Positions 9,135 to 18,696 of a stretch of DNA of 64,000 nt are shown here, in pieces. The stretch covers positions 1 to 64,000 of the forward strand of contig CAMAUV010000022.1 of the NCBI GenBank assembly GCA_945861415.1, written 5' to 3'. The position numbers and the translations under genes are program-made. Under the pieces are notes generated by a model. That model had not been told where the DNA came from. It searched no databases and saw nothing but the letters and a program-made list of their open reading frames with translations. This stretch comes from Akkermansia muciniphila (GTDB taxonomy: Bacteria > Verrucomicrobiota > Verrucomicrobiia > Verrucomicrobiales > V1-33). The first letter of the stretch is position 1, and every line of letters begins with the position of its first letter.

Positions 9135-10013
9135 ATGCCCTGCCCACCAAAAACCTTGAAACTTCTGCGACTCATCGAATTATTGCTCCTCCTGCCCGCC
9201 CTCGCGCAAGCCGCCGTCGAGCGCTGGGTCTACCTCGACAACGGACATGTCCGCCTCGGCGTGAATCTAACTGCCGGGGCCTGTGTGGGCTGGTTTTCCC
9301 ACTCGCACTCGTCGGACAACCTTATCAACGCCTACGATGCAGGTCGCTACCTGCAACAGTCCTATTATGGCGACGAGGATGGCAGCGATTGGAACGGCAA
9401 GTCATGGCGCTACAACCCGGTCCAGGGAGGTTCGTGGAAAAACGAGGCCGCCGCGGTCATCGAATCCCGCGAGGATAAAAACGAATTCTACGCCAAAACT
9501 CAGCCCCGTCACTGGGCCACGGGCGCGCTTTTGAAAGAGGTGACCATGGAGCAATGGCTGCGTCTCGACGGCGGGCTCGCGAAGCTAAAGTTCAAGATGA
9601 CCTACAGCGGAGAAAAGCAGCACAAGCCTTACCACCAGGAACTCCCCGCGCTCTTCGTGAAGCCTGCTCTCGATACATTGGCCTTCATGAGCGCCGACGG
9701 ACGGCTCACCCGCAAGCAGCCTGGCTTTCCGAACGAAATGATTCGCTACAGCGAACCCTGGCTCGCATGGGTAGACAAAGACGACAGCGGCCTCGGCATC
9801 TATTGCCCCCATGCAGAAGAAGCCACCACCTATCGTGTCCGCGAAGGCAATAAAGGCGATGTCAGCTACGCCGCCCCTCTCCAGACCTTCGCACTCAAGC
9901 CCGGGCTTGTCTTCGAATATGAAGTTGTGCTGGCCATCGGCAACGTCGAGCAACTCCGAAAAGTGTTCGTAACCATGGCAGCAGAGTCGGCAAAGCCAAA
10001 GGCGACCCCATAA
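9135..10013 (+). CDS. Secreted protein of unknown function
   Basis: A 292-residue protein with a clear signal peptide (hydrophobic LIELLLLLPALAQA near residues 13-26). I do not recognise a named domain. The mature part reads like a beta-rich carbohydrate-active or sugar-binding domain: many aromatic residues, a WFSHSHSSDNLINAYDAGRY stretch and regular alternation of hydrophobic residues, as in galactose-mutarotase-like folds. That resemblance is my inference. It follows the oxidoreductase by 44 bases on the same strand and is followed by 437 bases without a gene. Confidence 0.7.
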   Translation: MPCPPKTLKLLRLIELLLLLPALAQAAVERWVYLDNGHVRLGVNLTAGACVGWFSHSHSSDNLINAYDAGRYLQQSYYGDEDGSDWNGKSWRYNPVQGGSWKNEAAAVIESREDKNEFYAKTQPRHWATGALLKEVTMEQWLRLDGGLAKLKFKMTYSGEKQHKPYHQELPALFVKPALDTLAFMSADGRLTRKQPGFPNEMIRYSEPWLAWVDKDDSGLGIYCPHAEEATTYRVREGNKGDVSYAAPLQTFALKPGLVFEYEVVLAIGNVEQLRKVFVTMAAESAKPKATP

Positions 10014-10450
10014 CTCGTGACCGCCCCCATGCACGCCAGACTGGACGAATGCTATCGGCAGGTATTGATAAGAATGGGGATTTTCCGGTTGGCGGCGCTT
10101 CTCGAATACTGCGGGCCACTGTATGTCGCCGGGGAGAGGCTTCGGCTAAGGTGAGGCGCAGGTCGTAGAGTGCGGCGTGGAAGGCGCAGTGCCTGTCCTT
10201 TCTCGGCGAATAGGCTGCATTAATCTCAATAGTGTCGCCTTCGCGAGCCCACATTAAACTTATCAGCGTGATGTGGGCGGGTGCGGCTTTCGCTGCAGAG
10301 GGTTTGTCGGCTGCCATTCATGCGAGGGATGGGACGCCTAATCGGGCAAAATGGAACGAATCCGACAATTTGAGCCCTTACGTGTGGAGCGCGTCTTGGG
10401 TTTTGAGAGTCAAGTGCTGTGCCGCCGCCACTTTAGCGGATTCGCTATCC
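10014..10450. other. Intergenic region without a recognisable gene
   Basis: Between the secreted protein and the convergent NlpC/P60 gene. The short frames here do not resemble any protein. The only structure noticed is an 8-base inverted repeat (10247-10254 with 10271-10278, 16-base loop) that could be a weak stem-loop. Confidence 0.5.
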
Positions 10451-11215
10451 TCACGGCAGTAGGCGCCGGAGGGAGTGTAGCGGGTGGGTGAGGTCGCCGG
10501 ATTCCTTGTGGCGGATGCCTCTGGCGGTAAGGTGGTCGATGCGCACCATGCTGCTGGTGTGGAGGATTTCTCCATTCCCGAGGAAGAGGCCCACGTGGTT
10601 GATGCCGAGCGCCTCCGAGGCGAAGAAAACGAGATCGCCGGGCAGGGCGTCGGCGAGTTGCACCTCTGTGCCCTGATTCGTCTGCATTTTCGAGTCGCGC
10701 AGCAGAGACACGCCCATCGCGGCGTAGGCGCTTTGGGTAAGGCCGGAGCAGTCGATGCCAAAAACGGTGCGGCCGCCCCAGAGGTAGGGGGTGTGCAGGT
10801 AGCGGCGCGCGTGGGCGACGAGGACGCTGCGGTCCACCGGGCTAGGGGGAAGTTGGCGGACTTTTCCGGTCCACGCCCACGTTTCCCCGGCGAGATGAAA
10901 CTGGCCATTGGAGTAGCCCGGCAACGGGGTATCGAGTGGCAAGGCCATGCGGACTTCTGTGCCGCGGGCCTCGCCACAGTGCTCGTCGGTGAAATAGATG
11001 GCGGTGTCCGGCGGGGAATCCGTCCAGCGAGTGAACTGCCGGCGGTCGATCCAGCCCTCATAACCGTCGCGGAGCAGGCGGACGCGACAGAAGGCGCGGC
11101 CTTCCTCCAGAATCTCGACACTTTCCCCCAGAAGTGCTTGCGTTGTGATCTCGCTGAGGAGATCTCCGTGACGGCGTATGGCGACAAGGCTAAGTCTGCA
11201 GGTGGCGTAGGGCAT
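10451..11215 (-). CDS. NlpC/P60 cell-wall peptidase with SH3-like N-terminus
   Basis: A 254-residue protein. The first 120 residues form SH3-like segments (VEILEEGRAFCRVRLLRDG, then an EVRMALPLDTPLPGY stretch) and residues 125-250 are an NlpC/P60 (C40) domain. The catalytic cysteine is in GIDCSGLTQ (C156), the catalytic histidine in NHVGLFLG (H207) and the third polar residue is probably H219 in ILHTSS. The architecture matches dipeptidyl-peptidase VI-like enzymes that cut gamma-D-Glu to diamino-acid bonds in murein peptides. No signal peptide is evident, which fits a cytoplasmic recycling enzyme. It reads toward the secreted protein gene and away from the ATP synthase operon. Confidence 0.88.
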   Translation of the reverse strand: MPYATCRLSLVAIRRHGDLLSEITTQALLGESVEILEEGRAFCRVRLLRDGYEGWIDRRQFTRWTDSPPDTAIYFTDEHCGEARGTEVRMALPLDTPLPGYSNGQFHLAGETWAWTGKVRQLPPSPVDRSVLVAHARRYLHTPYLWGGRTVFGIDCSGLTQSAYAAMGVSLLRDSKMQTNQGTEVQLADALPGDLVFFASEALGINHVGLFLGNGEILHTSSMVRIDHLTARGIRHKESGDLTHPLHSLRRLLP

Positions 11216-11344
11216 GGATTAGAATTGGGTGCCAACCCCCTCAGCGCATAGCGGTTAGTGTTTCCTAGGTAAGCCTCTAGGGAGTAAATGCAATTGTGTA
11301 AACAGCGCCAAAATGCCGTGAAAATGCTCAGGCTGAACCGGGGC

Positions 11345-11362
11345 TTGTGAAAAATTTCACAA
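11345..11362. promoter_or_regulatory. 7-bp palindrome upstream of atpB, possible operator
   Basis: TTGTGAA, AAAT, TTCACAA: a perfect 7-base inverted repeat about 108 bases before the atpB start, in an AT-rich part of the 255-base region that must carry the ATP synthase promoter. The TGTGA...TCACA core resembles CRP/FNR-type half-sites but the spacing is shorter than the classical one. Confidence 0.35.
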
Positions 11363-11470
11363 ATTCTCTTGCGCCGCTAAATTGGGTCGCCTAGGACAAT
11401 TCTATTCTTTTTCTCGTGCCCGCGGATTCCTTTCCGCGACTAGCGTTTTTTCCCTAGCCGACTCTTCCAC

Positions 11471-12385
11471 ATGACGCGCAGCTTCGTCGCAATCTTAACC
11501 CTCCTGCCCGCCGTTTCCGCCTCTGCTGCTGGAGGAGGCGCGGCCGTGCCGCTGGATGCTAAGCCGCTTTTTGGAGACCAGAGCCTGCTCTCGTTTCTCA
11601 CGAATTCCATCTTCGTAGCGCTATTGGTCACCGGTCTAATTGTTTGGTTTGTGCGCGGAGCGATGAAGAATCCGCAGTTGAAGCCGGGGAGGAAGCAGAA
11701 TGTGGTCGAGTACATCATCGAGTTTCTTTACAACCAGGTGGAGAAGATCCTCGGTCCCAAAGTCGGTAAGCAGGCGTTCCCGCTTCTGGCCACTCTGTTC
11801 ATTTTCATCACCGTCGCCAACTGGTGCGGTCTCTTGCCCGGTGTCGGCACGATTGGCTTCAATGAGCATCAGGAAGGCTGGTCCACCAGCCATGTGGAGA
11901 CTCCGATCCTCCGCCCGGCGACGGCGGACATGAACCTCACGGTCGGTATGGCCCTCGCTTCCTTTGTAGTCTGGTTTTACATCACGATCAAGGAAGTGGG
12001 ATTCTGGGGTTTCCTGGTTCACATCTTTGGCCCGAAGGGCGGCCTCAAGGGCGGGATGGGAATCGCACTGATTCCAATCTTCTTCATCGTCGGTCTTATT
12101 GAAGTCGTCTCCATTGGCGTTCGGCCCGTGACACTCTCGCTGCGACTTTACGGGAACGTTTTCGCTGGTGAAAACCTGCTCCACTCCATGGGCAGCCTCG
12201 GTTCGGTATTGGGAATGAAGGGAGTGATCAACTTCCTCTCCGTCATTCTCTTTCAGCTCCCATTCTACTTCCTCGAAATCCTCGTTGGAGTGCTTCAGGG
12301 CATGGTCTTCGCGATGCTGAACGCCGTCTTCATCAAGCTCTCCACGACGCACGAGGAAGGCCACGACGAGTCGCACGCACACTGA
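11471..12385 (+). CDS. atpB: ATP synthase Fo subunit a
   Basis: A 304-residue integral membrane protein, first gene of the ATP synthase operon. The N-terminus (RSFVAILTLLPAVSASAAGG) looks like a cleavable signal peptide, as in several PVC and Bacteroidetes homologues. The proton-channel arginine is in the conserved helix motif SLRLYGNVFAGE around residue 222, and the preceding helix IPIFFIVGLIEVVS carries the expected acidic residue. It forms the stator half-channels next to the c-ring in the cytoplasmic membrane. No atpI precedes it. The start codon has no Shine-Dalgarno and follows a CT-rich leader. The C-terminus is rich in His and Glu. Confidence 0.96.
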   Translation: MTRSFVAILTLLPAVSASAAGGGAAVPLDAKPLFGDQSLLSFLTNSIFVALLVTGLIVWFVRGAMKNPQLKPGRKQNVVEYIIEFLYNQVEKILGPKVGKQAFPLLATLFIFITVANWCGLLPGVGTIGFNEHQEGWSTSHVETPILRPATADMNLTVGMALASFVVWFYITIKEVGFWGFLVHIFGPKGGLKGGMGIALIPIFFIVGLIEVVSIGVRPVTLSLRLYGNVFAGENLLHSMGSLGSVLGMKGVINFLSVILFQLPFYFLEILVGVLQGMVFAMLNAVFIKLSTTHEEGHDESHAH

Positions 12386-12468
12386 TTCAATTTCGCCGCC
12401 GTGACCATGCAAGTCAGTGGGCGACGGCACGCAACAAACAACACAACCACCAATAGAACACTAATACC

Positions 12469-12735
12469 ATGATGGACGTCATCTCCATGCTCGCAGACGG
12501 GGCCGCAGAAGCCCTCGAACTCGCCAAAGCCAGCAACACCAACGGTTCCTTCACCCTCGGCGTCGCCGGAGCGGGTGCTGGTATCGGCATCGGACTCGTC
12601 GGCTTCGGAGCCGCCCAGGCTGTGGGCCGCAACCCCGGTGCTTTCGGCAACATCCTCGTTATTTCCATCATCGGAATGGCGCTCGCGGAAGCTATCGCCA
12701 TTTACGCTCTGGTTCTCGCCTTCCAGGGCCGCTAA
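12469..12735 (+). CDS. atpE: ATP synthase Fo subunit c
   Basis: An 88-residue two-helix proteolipid. The N-terminal helix has the glycine-rich GAGAGIGIGLVGFGAAQA pattern, the loop is RNPGAF, and the second helix carries the ion-binding glutamate in GMALAEAIAIY. The Na+-type signature (Gln in helix 1, Glu-Ser in helix 2) is absent, so the ring should translocate H+. It lies 83 bases after atpB and 90 bases before atpF, with a strong stem-loop in the second gap. The 20-residue N-terminal extension before the first helix is acidic. Confidence 0.96.
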   Translation: MMDVISMLADGAAEALELAKASNTNGSFTLGVAGAGAGIGIGLVGFGAAQAVGRNPGAFGNILVISIIGMALAEAIAIYALVLAFQGR

Positions 12736-12745
12736 GCCGTTTTCA

Positions 12746-12782
12746 GGAAACCGGCGGTCGCGCGGGCGGTCGCCGGTTTTCC
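12746..12782 (+). promoter_or_regulatory. Intercistronic stem-loop between atpE and atpF
   Basis: The arm at 12746-12756 pairs with 12771-12782 (11 base pairs with one bulged A, 14-base loop). No T tract longer than four follows, so it is unlikely to be a full terminator. Its position directly after the c-subunit gene suggests mRNA stabilisation or attenuation that raises c relative to the other subunits (inference). Confidence 0.5.
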
Positions 12783-12825
12783 TCTCTCACCCCGCGCTTT
12801 TTCCGCCTCCAGCTTCTTCTTTCCT

Positions 12826-13329
12826 ATGGGAAAAATCCTTCACGACCTCGGCATTGATACCGTCAAGCTGACTGCCCAGATCATCATCTTCTTCATCGTT
12901 TATCTCGTGTTGAAGAGGTTCGCGTTTGGCCCTGTGACTGAGATGCTTGAAGAGCGCCGCCGCCGCATTGCGGAGGGCGAAGAGAACCTGAAGCAGATCA
13001 AAGACAATCTTTCCACTTCCGAAGCGCAGGCTGCCGCCGCCATGCAAAAGGCGAATGCGGATGCCGACCGGATGGTGAAAGAGGCCCGCGATGCTGCCGC
13101 TGCCGCCGGAGAATCCGAGCGCCAAAAAGCCGTCTCCGAAGCTGCTGATATTATCAAAAAGGCGCGTGAAGCCAGCGAGCTTGAGCGCTCCCGTATAATG
13201 GCCGAACTGAAACGCGACTTCGGACGCCTCGTGGTCGATGCCACCGCCCGCGTCTCCGGCAAAGATCTCGACGACAATGACCGCAGCCGCCTCAATTCCG
13301 AGGCCCTTGCGCAGATTGCCAACAACTGA
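12826..13329 (+). CDS. atpF: ATP synthase Fo subunit b
   Basis: A 167-residue protein with one N-terminal membrane helix (KLTAQIIIFFIVYLVLKRFAF) followed by a long charged, alanine-rich helix typical of the peripheral stalk, with heptad-like runs of Ala, Glu, Lys and Arg. It dimerises to link subunit a to the delta/alpha crown. It is followed by atpH after 18 bases. There is no second b/b' gene, so a homodimer is expected. The leader before the ATG is strongly CT-rich with no Shine-Dalgarno. Confidence 0.93.
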   Translation: MGKILHDLGIDTVKLTAQIIIFFIVYLVLKRFAFGPVTEMLEERRRRIAEGEENLKQIKDNLSTSEAQAAAAMQKANADADRMVKEARDAAAAAGESERQKAVSEAADIIKKAREASELERSRIMAELKRDFGRLVVDATARVSGKDLDDNDRSRLNSEALAQIANN

Positions 13330-13347
13330 TCGTCCCACGGCCGACCC

Positions 13348-13746
13348 ATGAAAATCAGTAAGGAAGCCCGGCGCACCGCCCGACAACTTATTCGCCTGAC
13401 CCTCCGCGATGGCCGGGTGAATGAACTGACGGCACGCTCCATTGTCGCCAAACTCGTCGCCGACAAGCCACGGCATTATATTGGTATTCTCGGGACTTAT
13501 CACCGGATGCTGAAGCTGGAGCTGGCCAAGCGCCATGCCGTCGTGGAAAGCGCAGCAGCACTCACCGGCACAGAACGGAATGATGTGCTTTCTGAACTCC
13601 AAAAGAAGCATGGTGCCGACGTCACCGCAGAATACCGCGTCTCGCCGGAACTGCTCGGCGGCCTCCGCGTTACTCTCGGCTCCACCGTGTGGGACGGCAG
13701 CATGAAAGCCCGCCTCGAATCCCTGCGCAGCGCCCTCCTCGCCTGA
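13348..13746 (+). CDS. atpH: ATP synthase F1 subunit delta (short)
   Basis: A 132-residue protein in the atpH position between atpF and atpA. The family is normally about 175-185 residues; this one appears to lack much of the N-terminal helical bundle and keeps the C-terminal part (AEYRVSPELLGGLRVTLGSTVWDGSMKARL segment, seen in two pieces), which matches the conserved delta C-terminal motif. It should connect the b stalk to the alpha3beta3 head. No upstream in-frame extension is available because atpF ends 18 bases before. Identity rests on that C-terminal motif and gene order. Confidence 0.88.
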   Translation: MKISKEARRTARQLIRLTLRDGRVNELTARSIVAKLVADKPRHYIGILGTYHRMLKLELAKRHAVVESAAALTGTERNDVLSELQKKHGADVTAEYRVSPELLGGLRVTLGSTVWDGSMKARLESLRSALLA

Positions 13747-13755
13747 TCCTTAACT

Positions 13756-13780
13756 CTTTCACTTTCAACTTTCACTTTCA
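13756..13780 (+). repeat. Tandem 12-base CT-rich repeat in the atpA leader
   Basis: CTTTCACTTTCA occurs at 13756-13767 and again at 13769-13780, immediately before atpA. A related CT-rich run precedes atpD. It sits where a ribosome-binding site would be expected. Confidence 0.6.
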
Positions 13781-13789
13781 ATAACTTCC

Positions 13790-15319
13790 ATGAGCAACAT
13801 CCTTCAGGAACTCGAATCCCAAATCAGCGGCCTCAAAACCGCCGCCACCCGCTCCAATGTTGGCGTCGTCCGCGAAATCGGTGACGGAGCCGCCCGCATC
13901 GAAGGTCTCTCTGACGTCATGCTCAACGAAATGGTTGAGTTCCCAGGCGGTGTATTCGGCCTCGCGCTGAACCTCGAAGAAACCGAAGTCGGATGCGTTA
14001 TCCTTGGCTCTGGCGAAAACGTGAAAGCTGGCGACGAAGTGAAGACCACTGGCCGTCTGCTGTCGGTACCTGTCGGTAAAAGCCTCCTCGGCCGCGTCGT
14101 CAACGCGCTTGGTCAGGCCATCGACGGCAAAGGCGAGATCAAAGGCGAGGCCCAGTATCCCGTCGAAAAGCTCGCTCCAGGGATCATTGCCCGCAAGTCC
14201 GTCTCCGTTCCCGTGCAGACCGGCATCATGGCCATCGACGCCATGATCCCCATAGGCCGCGGCCAGCGGGAATTGATCATTGGTGACCGTTCCACCGGCA
14301 AGACCACTATCGCCGTGGACACCATCATTTCCCAGGCCCAGCAGAACAAAGCCGCTGAGCAGGGCAAACTCCAGGGCCATAAGCCCCTCTATTGCATATA
14401 CGTCGCCATCGGCCAGAAGCAGTCGAACATAGCCCGCGTGGCTAAGACTCTCGAAGACGCCGGCGCGATGGAATACACCTGTATCGTTTCCGCTTCCGCC
14501 TCCGACTCCGCGGTGAGCCAATACCTCGCACCGTATGCAGGCTGTGCTATCGGCGAGTGGTTCATGGACCAAGGGCAGGACGTGCTCATCGTGTTTGATG
14601 ACCTTTCCAAGCAGGCCGTCGCCTACCGTCAGGTTTCCCTCATTCTGAAGCGCCCGTCCGGCCGCGAAGCCTATCCCGGTGATGTGTTCTATCTTCACTC
14701 CCGTCTGCTTGAGCGTTCCTGCCGCGTCAGCGAAAACTACGGCGGCGGTTCCATGACGGCTCTTCCGATCATCGAAACCCAGGCTGGCGACGTTTCCGCC
14801 TACATCCCGACCAACGTGATCTCTATCACCGACGGTCAGATCTTCCTCGAAACCGACCTCTTCTATCAGGGTATCCGTCCCGCTATTTCCGTCGGTCTTT
14901 CAGTCTCCCGGGTGGGTTCCGCCGCTCAGACGAAGGCGATCAAGAAGGTGTCCGGTACCACAAAACTAGACCTTGCGCAGTTTCGCGAACTCGCCGCCTT
15001 CGCCCAGTTCGGTTCCGACCTCGACGTTGGCACCAAAGCCAAGCTTGATCGCGGTGCGCGCATCGTGGAACTCTTCAAGCAGCAGCAATACCAGCCGAAG
15101 AGCCTCCCCATCATGGTCATCACGCTTTACGCCATGCAGAAAGGCTACTTCGACAGCGTGTCCGTCGACCGTGTGAAGGAATTCCAAGGCAAGCTCGAAG
15201 ACTACCTCAAAACCCGCAAGGAAGCCCTCCTTGAGAAACTTGGGAACGATAAGACACTCGACGGCGTCGAGCCCGACATTAAGACCGCCATCGAAGACTT
15301 TAAAGGAAGCTGGAAGTAA
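13790..15319 (+). CDS. atpA: ATP synthase F1 subunit alpha
   Basis: A 509-residue protein with the full family layout: N-terminal beta-barrel, nucleotide-binding domain with the Walker A motif [10 protein letters not shown] near residue 170, Walker B segment [13 protein letters not shown], the signature [17 protein letters not shown] near residue 365, and a C-terminal helical bundle. It binds nucleotide non-catalytically in the alpha3beta3 hexamer. Length is typical. It follows atpH by 43 bases; that gap holds the CTTTCACTTTCA repeat and no Shine-Dalgarno. Confidence 0.98.
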   Translation: MSNILQELESQISGLKTAATRSNVGVVREIGDGAARIEGLSDVMLNEMVEFPGGVFGLALNLEETEVGCVILGSGENVKAGDEVKTTGRLLSVPVGKSLLGRVVNALGQAIDGKGEIKGEAQYPVEKLAPGIIARKSVSVPVQTGIMAIDAMIPIGRGQRELIIGDRSTGKTTIAVDTIISQAQQNKAAEQGKLQGHKPLYCIYVAIGQKQSNIARVAKTLEDAGAMEYTCIVSASASDSAVSQYLAPYAGCAIGEWFMDQGQDVLIVFDDLSKQAVAYRQVSLILKRPSGREAYPGDVFYLHSRLLERSCRVSENYGGGSMTALPIIETQAGDVSAYIPTNVISITDGQIFLETDLFYQGIRPAISVGLSVSRVGSAAQTKAIKKVSGTTKLDLAQFRELAAFAQFGSDLDVGTKAKLDRGARIVELFKQQQYQPKSLPIMVITLYAMQKGYFDSVSVDRVKEFQGKLEDYLKTRKEALLEKLGNDKTLDGVEPDIKTAIEDFKGSWK

Positions 15320-15357
15320 GCTCTAGCTTCGGCCTTTAGACTTTATCCTCTCCTAAC

Positions 15358-16251
15358 ATGCCCAGTACACGCGACCTCCGCCGCCGCATCAAGTCGGTCA
15401 AGAACACGGCCCAGATCACCAAGGCCATGCAGTTGGTTGCGGCTGCAAAGATGAAAAAAGCGCAGGACCAAGCCACTCAAGGCAGGCCTTATGCCGACCT
15501 CATGAACAAGGTGCTCGTCAGCCTGAAAGAACAGGCGGGTGAAAATACCCACCCGTTTTTCTCTCCGGGAAAAGGTGAAAAGACGCTCGTCGTCGTCGTC
15601 ACCAGTGACAAGGGCCTCTGCGGTGCGCTCAATACGAACCTTTTGAGGAAACTCACGCAGACTGACTTCGGCGCGGATGTGGAATACGTAACTATTGGCC
15701 GCAAAGGCGCCGGTTCCCTTGCCCGCCTAAAAAAGAACCTCAGCGCCGACTTCCCGATCAAAGATCCGGCAAGGTTTCTCGAATTGCGCACCGTGGGCAA
15801 ATTCCTGCAGGACCGTTTCCTCACCGGCGAATACTGCCGTCTGCTGGTGGCTTTCAACAACTTCGTTAACACTGTCACGATCATTCCCTCCATTGAACAG
15901 CTTCTACCTATCAATACCGTGACCCTTGGGGGCAAACGCAGCTACGAAGGCATGGGCGCCGGCGAGGTGGAGGATGCTTCCACCGGTCCCGTGTTGGAAT
16001 ATACTTTCGAGCCCAGCACCGGCGAGGTCTTCGCCACCATCCTGCCGCAATATGTGAACAACACGCTGTATCAGATGGTCCTCGAAGCCCGCGCCTCCGA
16101 GCACTCGAGCCGGATGGTCGCCATGAAAAACGCGACCGACAATGCCAAGCAGATGCTCAAAGACCTCAGCCTCGAATACAACAAGCTCCGCCAGGCCGCC
16201 ATCACCAACGAACTTCTCGAAATCACCACCGCCAAGATGGCGCTGGAGTAA
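15358..16251 (+). CDS. atpG: ATP synthase F1 subunit gamma
   Basis: A 297-residue protein with the two conserved ends of the rotor shaft: the N-terminal coiled coil (RDLRRRIKSVKNTAQITKAM) and the C-terminal helix (NEL-LEITTAKMALE, preceded by YNKLRQAAIT). The central Rossmann-like domain has the usual VVVVTSDKGLCGALN strand. It transmits rotation from the c-ring to the catalytic hexamer. It lies 38 bases after atpA and 39 before atpD, with CT-rich leaders on both sides. Confidence 0.97.
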   Translation: MPSTRDLRRRIKSVKNTAQITKAMQLVAAAKMKKAQDQATQGRPYADLMNKVLVSLKEQAGENTHPFFSPGKGEKTLVVVVTSDKGLCGALNTNLLRKLTQTDFGADVEYVTIGRKGAGSLARLKKNLSADFPIKDPARFLELRTVGKFLQDRFLTGEYCRLLVAFNNFVNTVTIIPSIEQLLPINTVTLGGKRSYEGMGAGEVEDASTGPVLEYTFEPSTGEVFATILPQYVNNTLYQMVLEARASEHSSRMVAMKNATDNAKQMLKDLSLEYNKLRQAAITNELLEITTAKMALE

Positions 16252-17748
<1,497 letters not shown>

Positions 17749-17837
17749 ACAGGTAAAAGGGATGCGGGCTGAGGGAAAAGATTTCCTACCGCCCGGGTCC
17801 AGCCCTCTTACATTCTCCTTCCTACCTTTTACCTCAT

Positions 17838-18254
17838 ATGGCCTTTCGCCTCGAAATCGTCACTCCTGAAGGCAGAGCTTTCTCCGATGAAGTCAATGAT
17901 GTCGTCCTCCCCGGCGGACTCGGTGAGATGGATGTGCTGCCATCCCACAGTAATCTAGTGAGCACGCTCGTTCCGGGAGAACTGCGCTACAAGGCCAAGG
18001 ACGGCAGCACCCACGAACTCGCCATCGGTTCCGGATTTGCCGAAATTCAAGGGGACCACGTCAATGTCCTCACAGACTTGGCCATCAGTGATGCCCAAAT
18101 TGATGAGCAGGCCGTGGAGGCCGCGCTATCCCGCGCTCAGGAGCGGCTCAAGGACAGTGAAAACCTCGGTGCAGAAAATGTCGCCGCTATGGAAGCTGCC
18201 ATCGCCAACAGTCTCGCTCAGCTCAAGCTTAAGAGGAAGCGCCGCACGCTGTAA
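17838..18254 (+). CDS. atpC: ATP synthase F1 subunit epsilon
   Basis: A 138-residue protein, last gene of the operon. The N-terminal beta-sandwich has the family pattern (FRLEIVTPEGRAFSDEVNDV, then LPGGLGEMDVLPSH), and the C-terminal helix-turn-helix that can inhibit the motor is present (QERLKDSENLGAENVAAM and following). It binds the foot of gamma and the c-ring. An 89-base gap separates it from atpD. A 442-base region without a gene follows. Confidence 0.94.
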   Translation: MAFRLEIVTPEGRAFSDEVNDVVLPGGLGEMDVLPSHSNLVSTLVPGELRYKAKDGSTHELAIGSGFAEIQGDHVNVLTDLAISDAQIDEQAVEAALSRAQERLKDSENLGAENVAAMEAAIANSLAQLKLKRKRRTL

Positions 18255-18696
18255 CCGGCTGCCCGTAGCTGAAATTGATACTGCAAAGGCCACAACCCTT
18301 ATGGTGCTGTATCTTTGCTGTTTTGCAGAAGTGGCTGCCCTATTTTTGATGTCTCACGGTAACACCCCGTCGCAACGGTTGGAACCATAGTGCTTCTTGC
18401 CTGTCACTTGCACCGCAGCCCGGCGGCCAAGGTGTATGCTAAGATGTAGATGTCTCAATAAATTAGTGGCGCACTTGTATGCAAGGTGGTAAAGTAGCCC
18501 ACGCCGAACTGGACCGGAAGGACAGGGCGACGCGCGAATTCCGAAGTCCGCGGGAAAGACAAACCACTGAGTGCAGGGCAACCGCAGAGGCTGCGGGCAG
18601 AGGCGGACCGGTGCCCCGCAGATTTCGACATTCGGGTGTTGTTTGCCTGCCGACTGCCGTGCGCGGCAGTAAACCATAACAACAACAATCGATTGC
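18255..18696. other. Intergenic region after the ATP synthase operon
   Basis: No convincing protein frame or tRNA is visible. It should contain the ATP synthase terminator and the promoter of the LOG-family gene, but I see no hairpin with a T tract. Its one clear structure, the stem-loop at 18653-18670, is listed separately. Confidence 0.5.
18653..18670 (+). promoter_or_regulatory. Perfect 7-bp stem-loop 26 bases before the LOG gene
   Basis: ACTGCCG, loop TGCG, CGGCAGT. It sits in the leader of the downstream gene, followed by an A-rich stretch, not a T tract, so it is a candidate leader structure or operator rather than a terminator. Confidence 0.35.

Noticed and set aside
12469-12735. Sodium-dependent c-ring
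   Set aside because: The helix-1 glutamine and helix-2 Glu-Ser pair typical of Na+ rings are absent; the sequence fits a proton-type ring.
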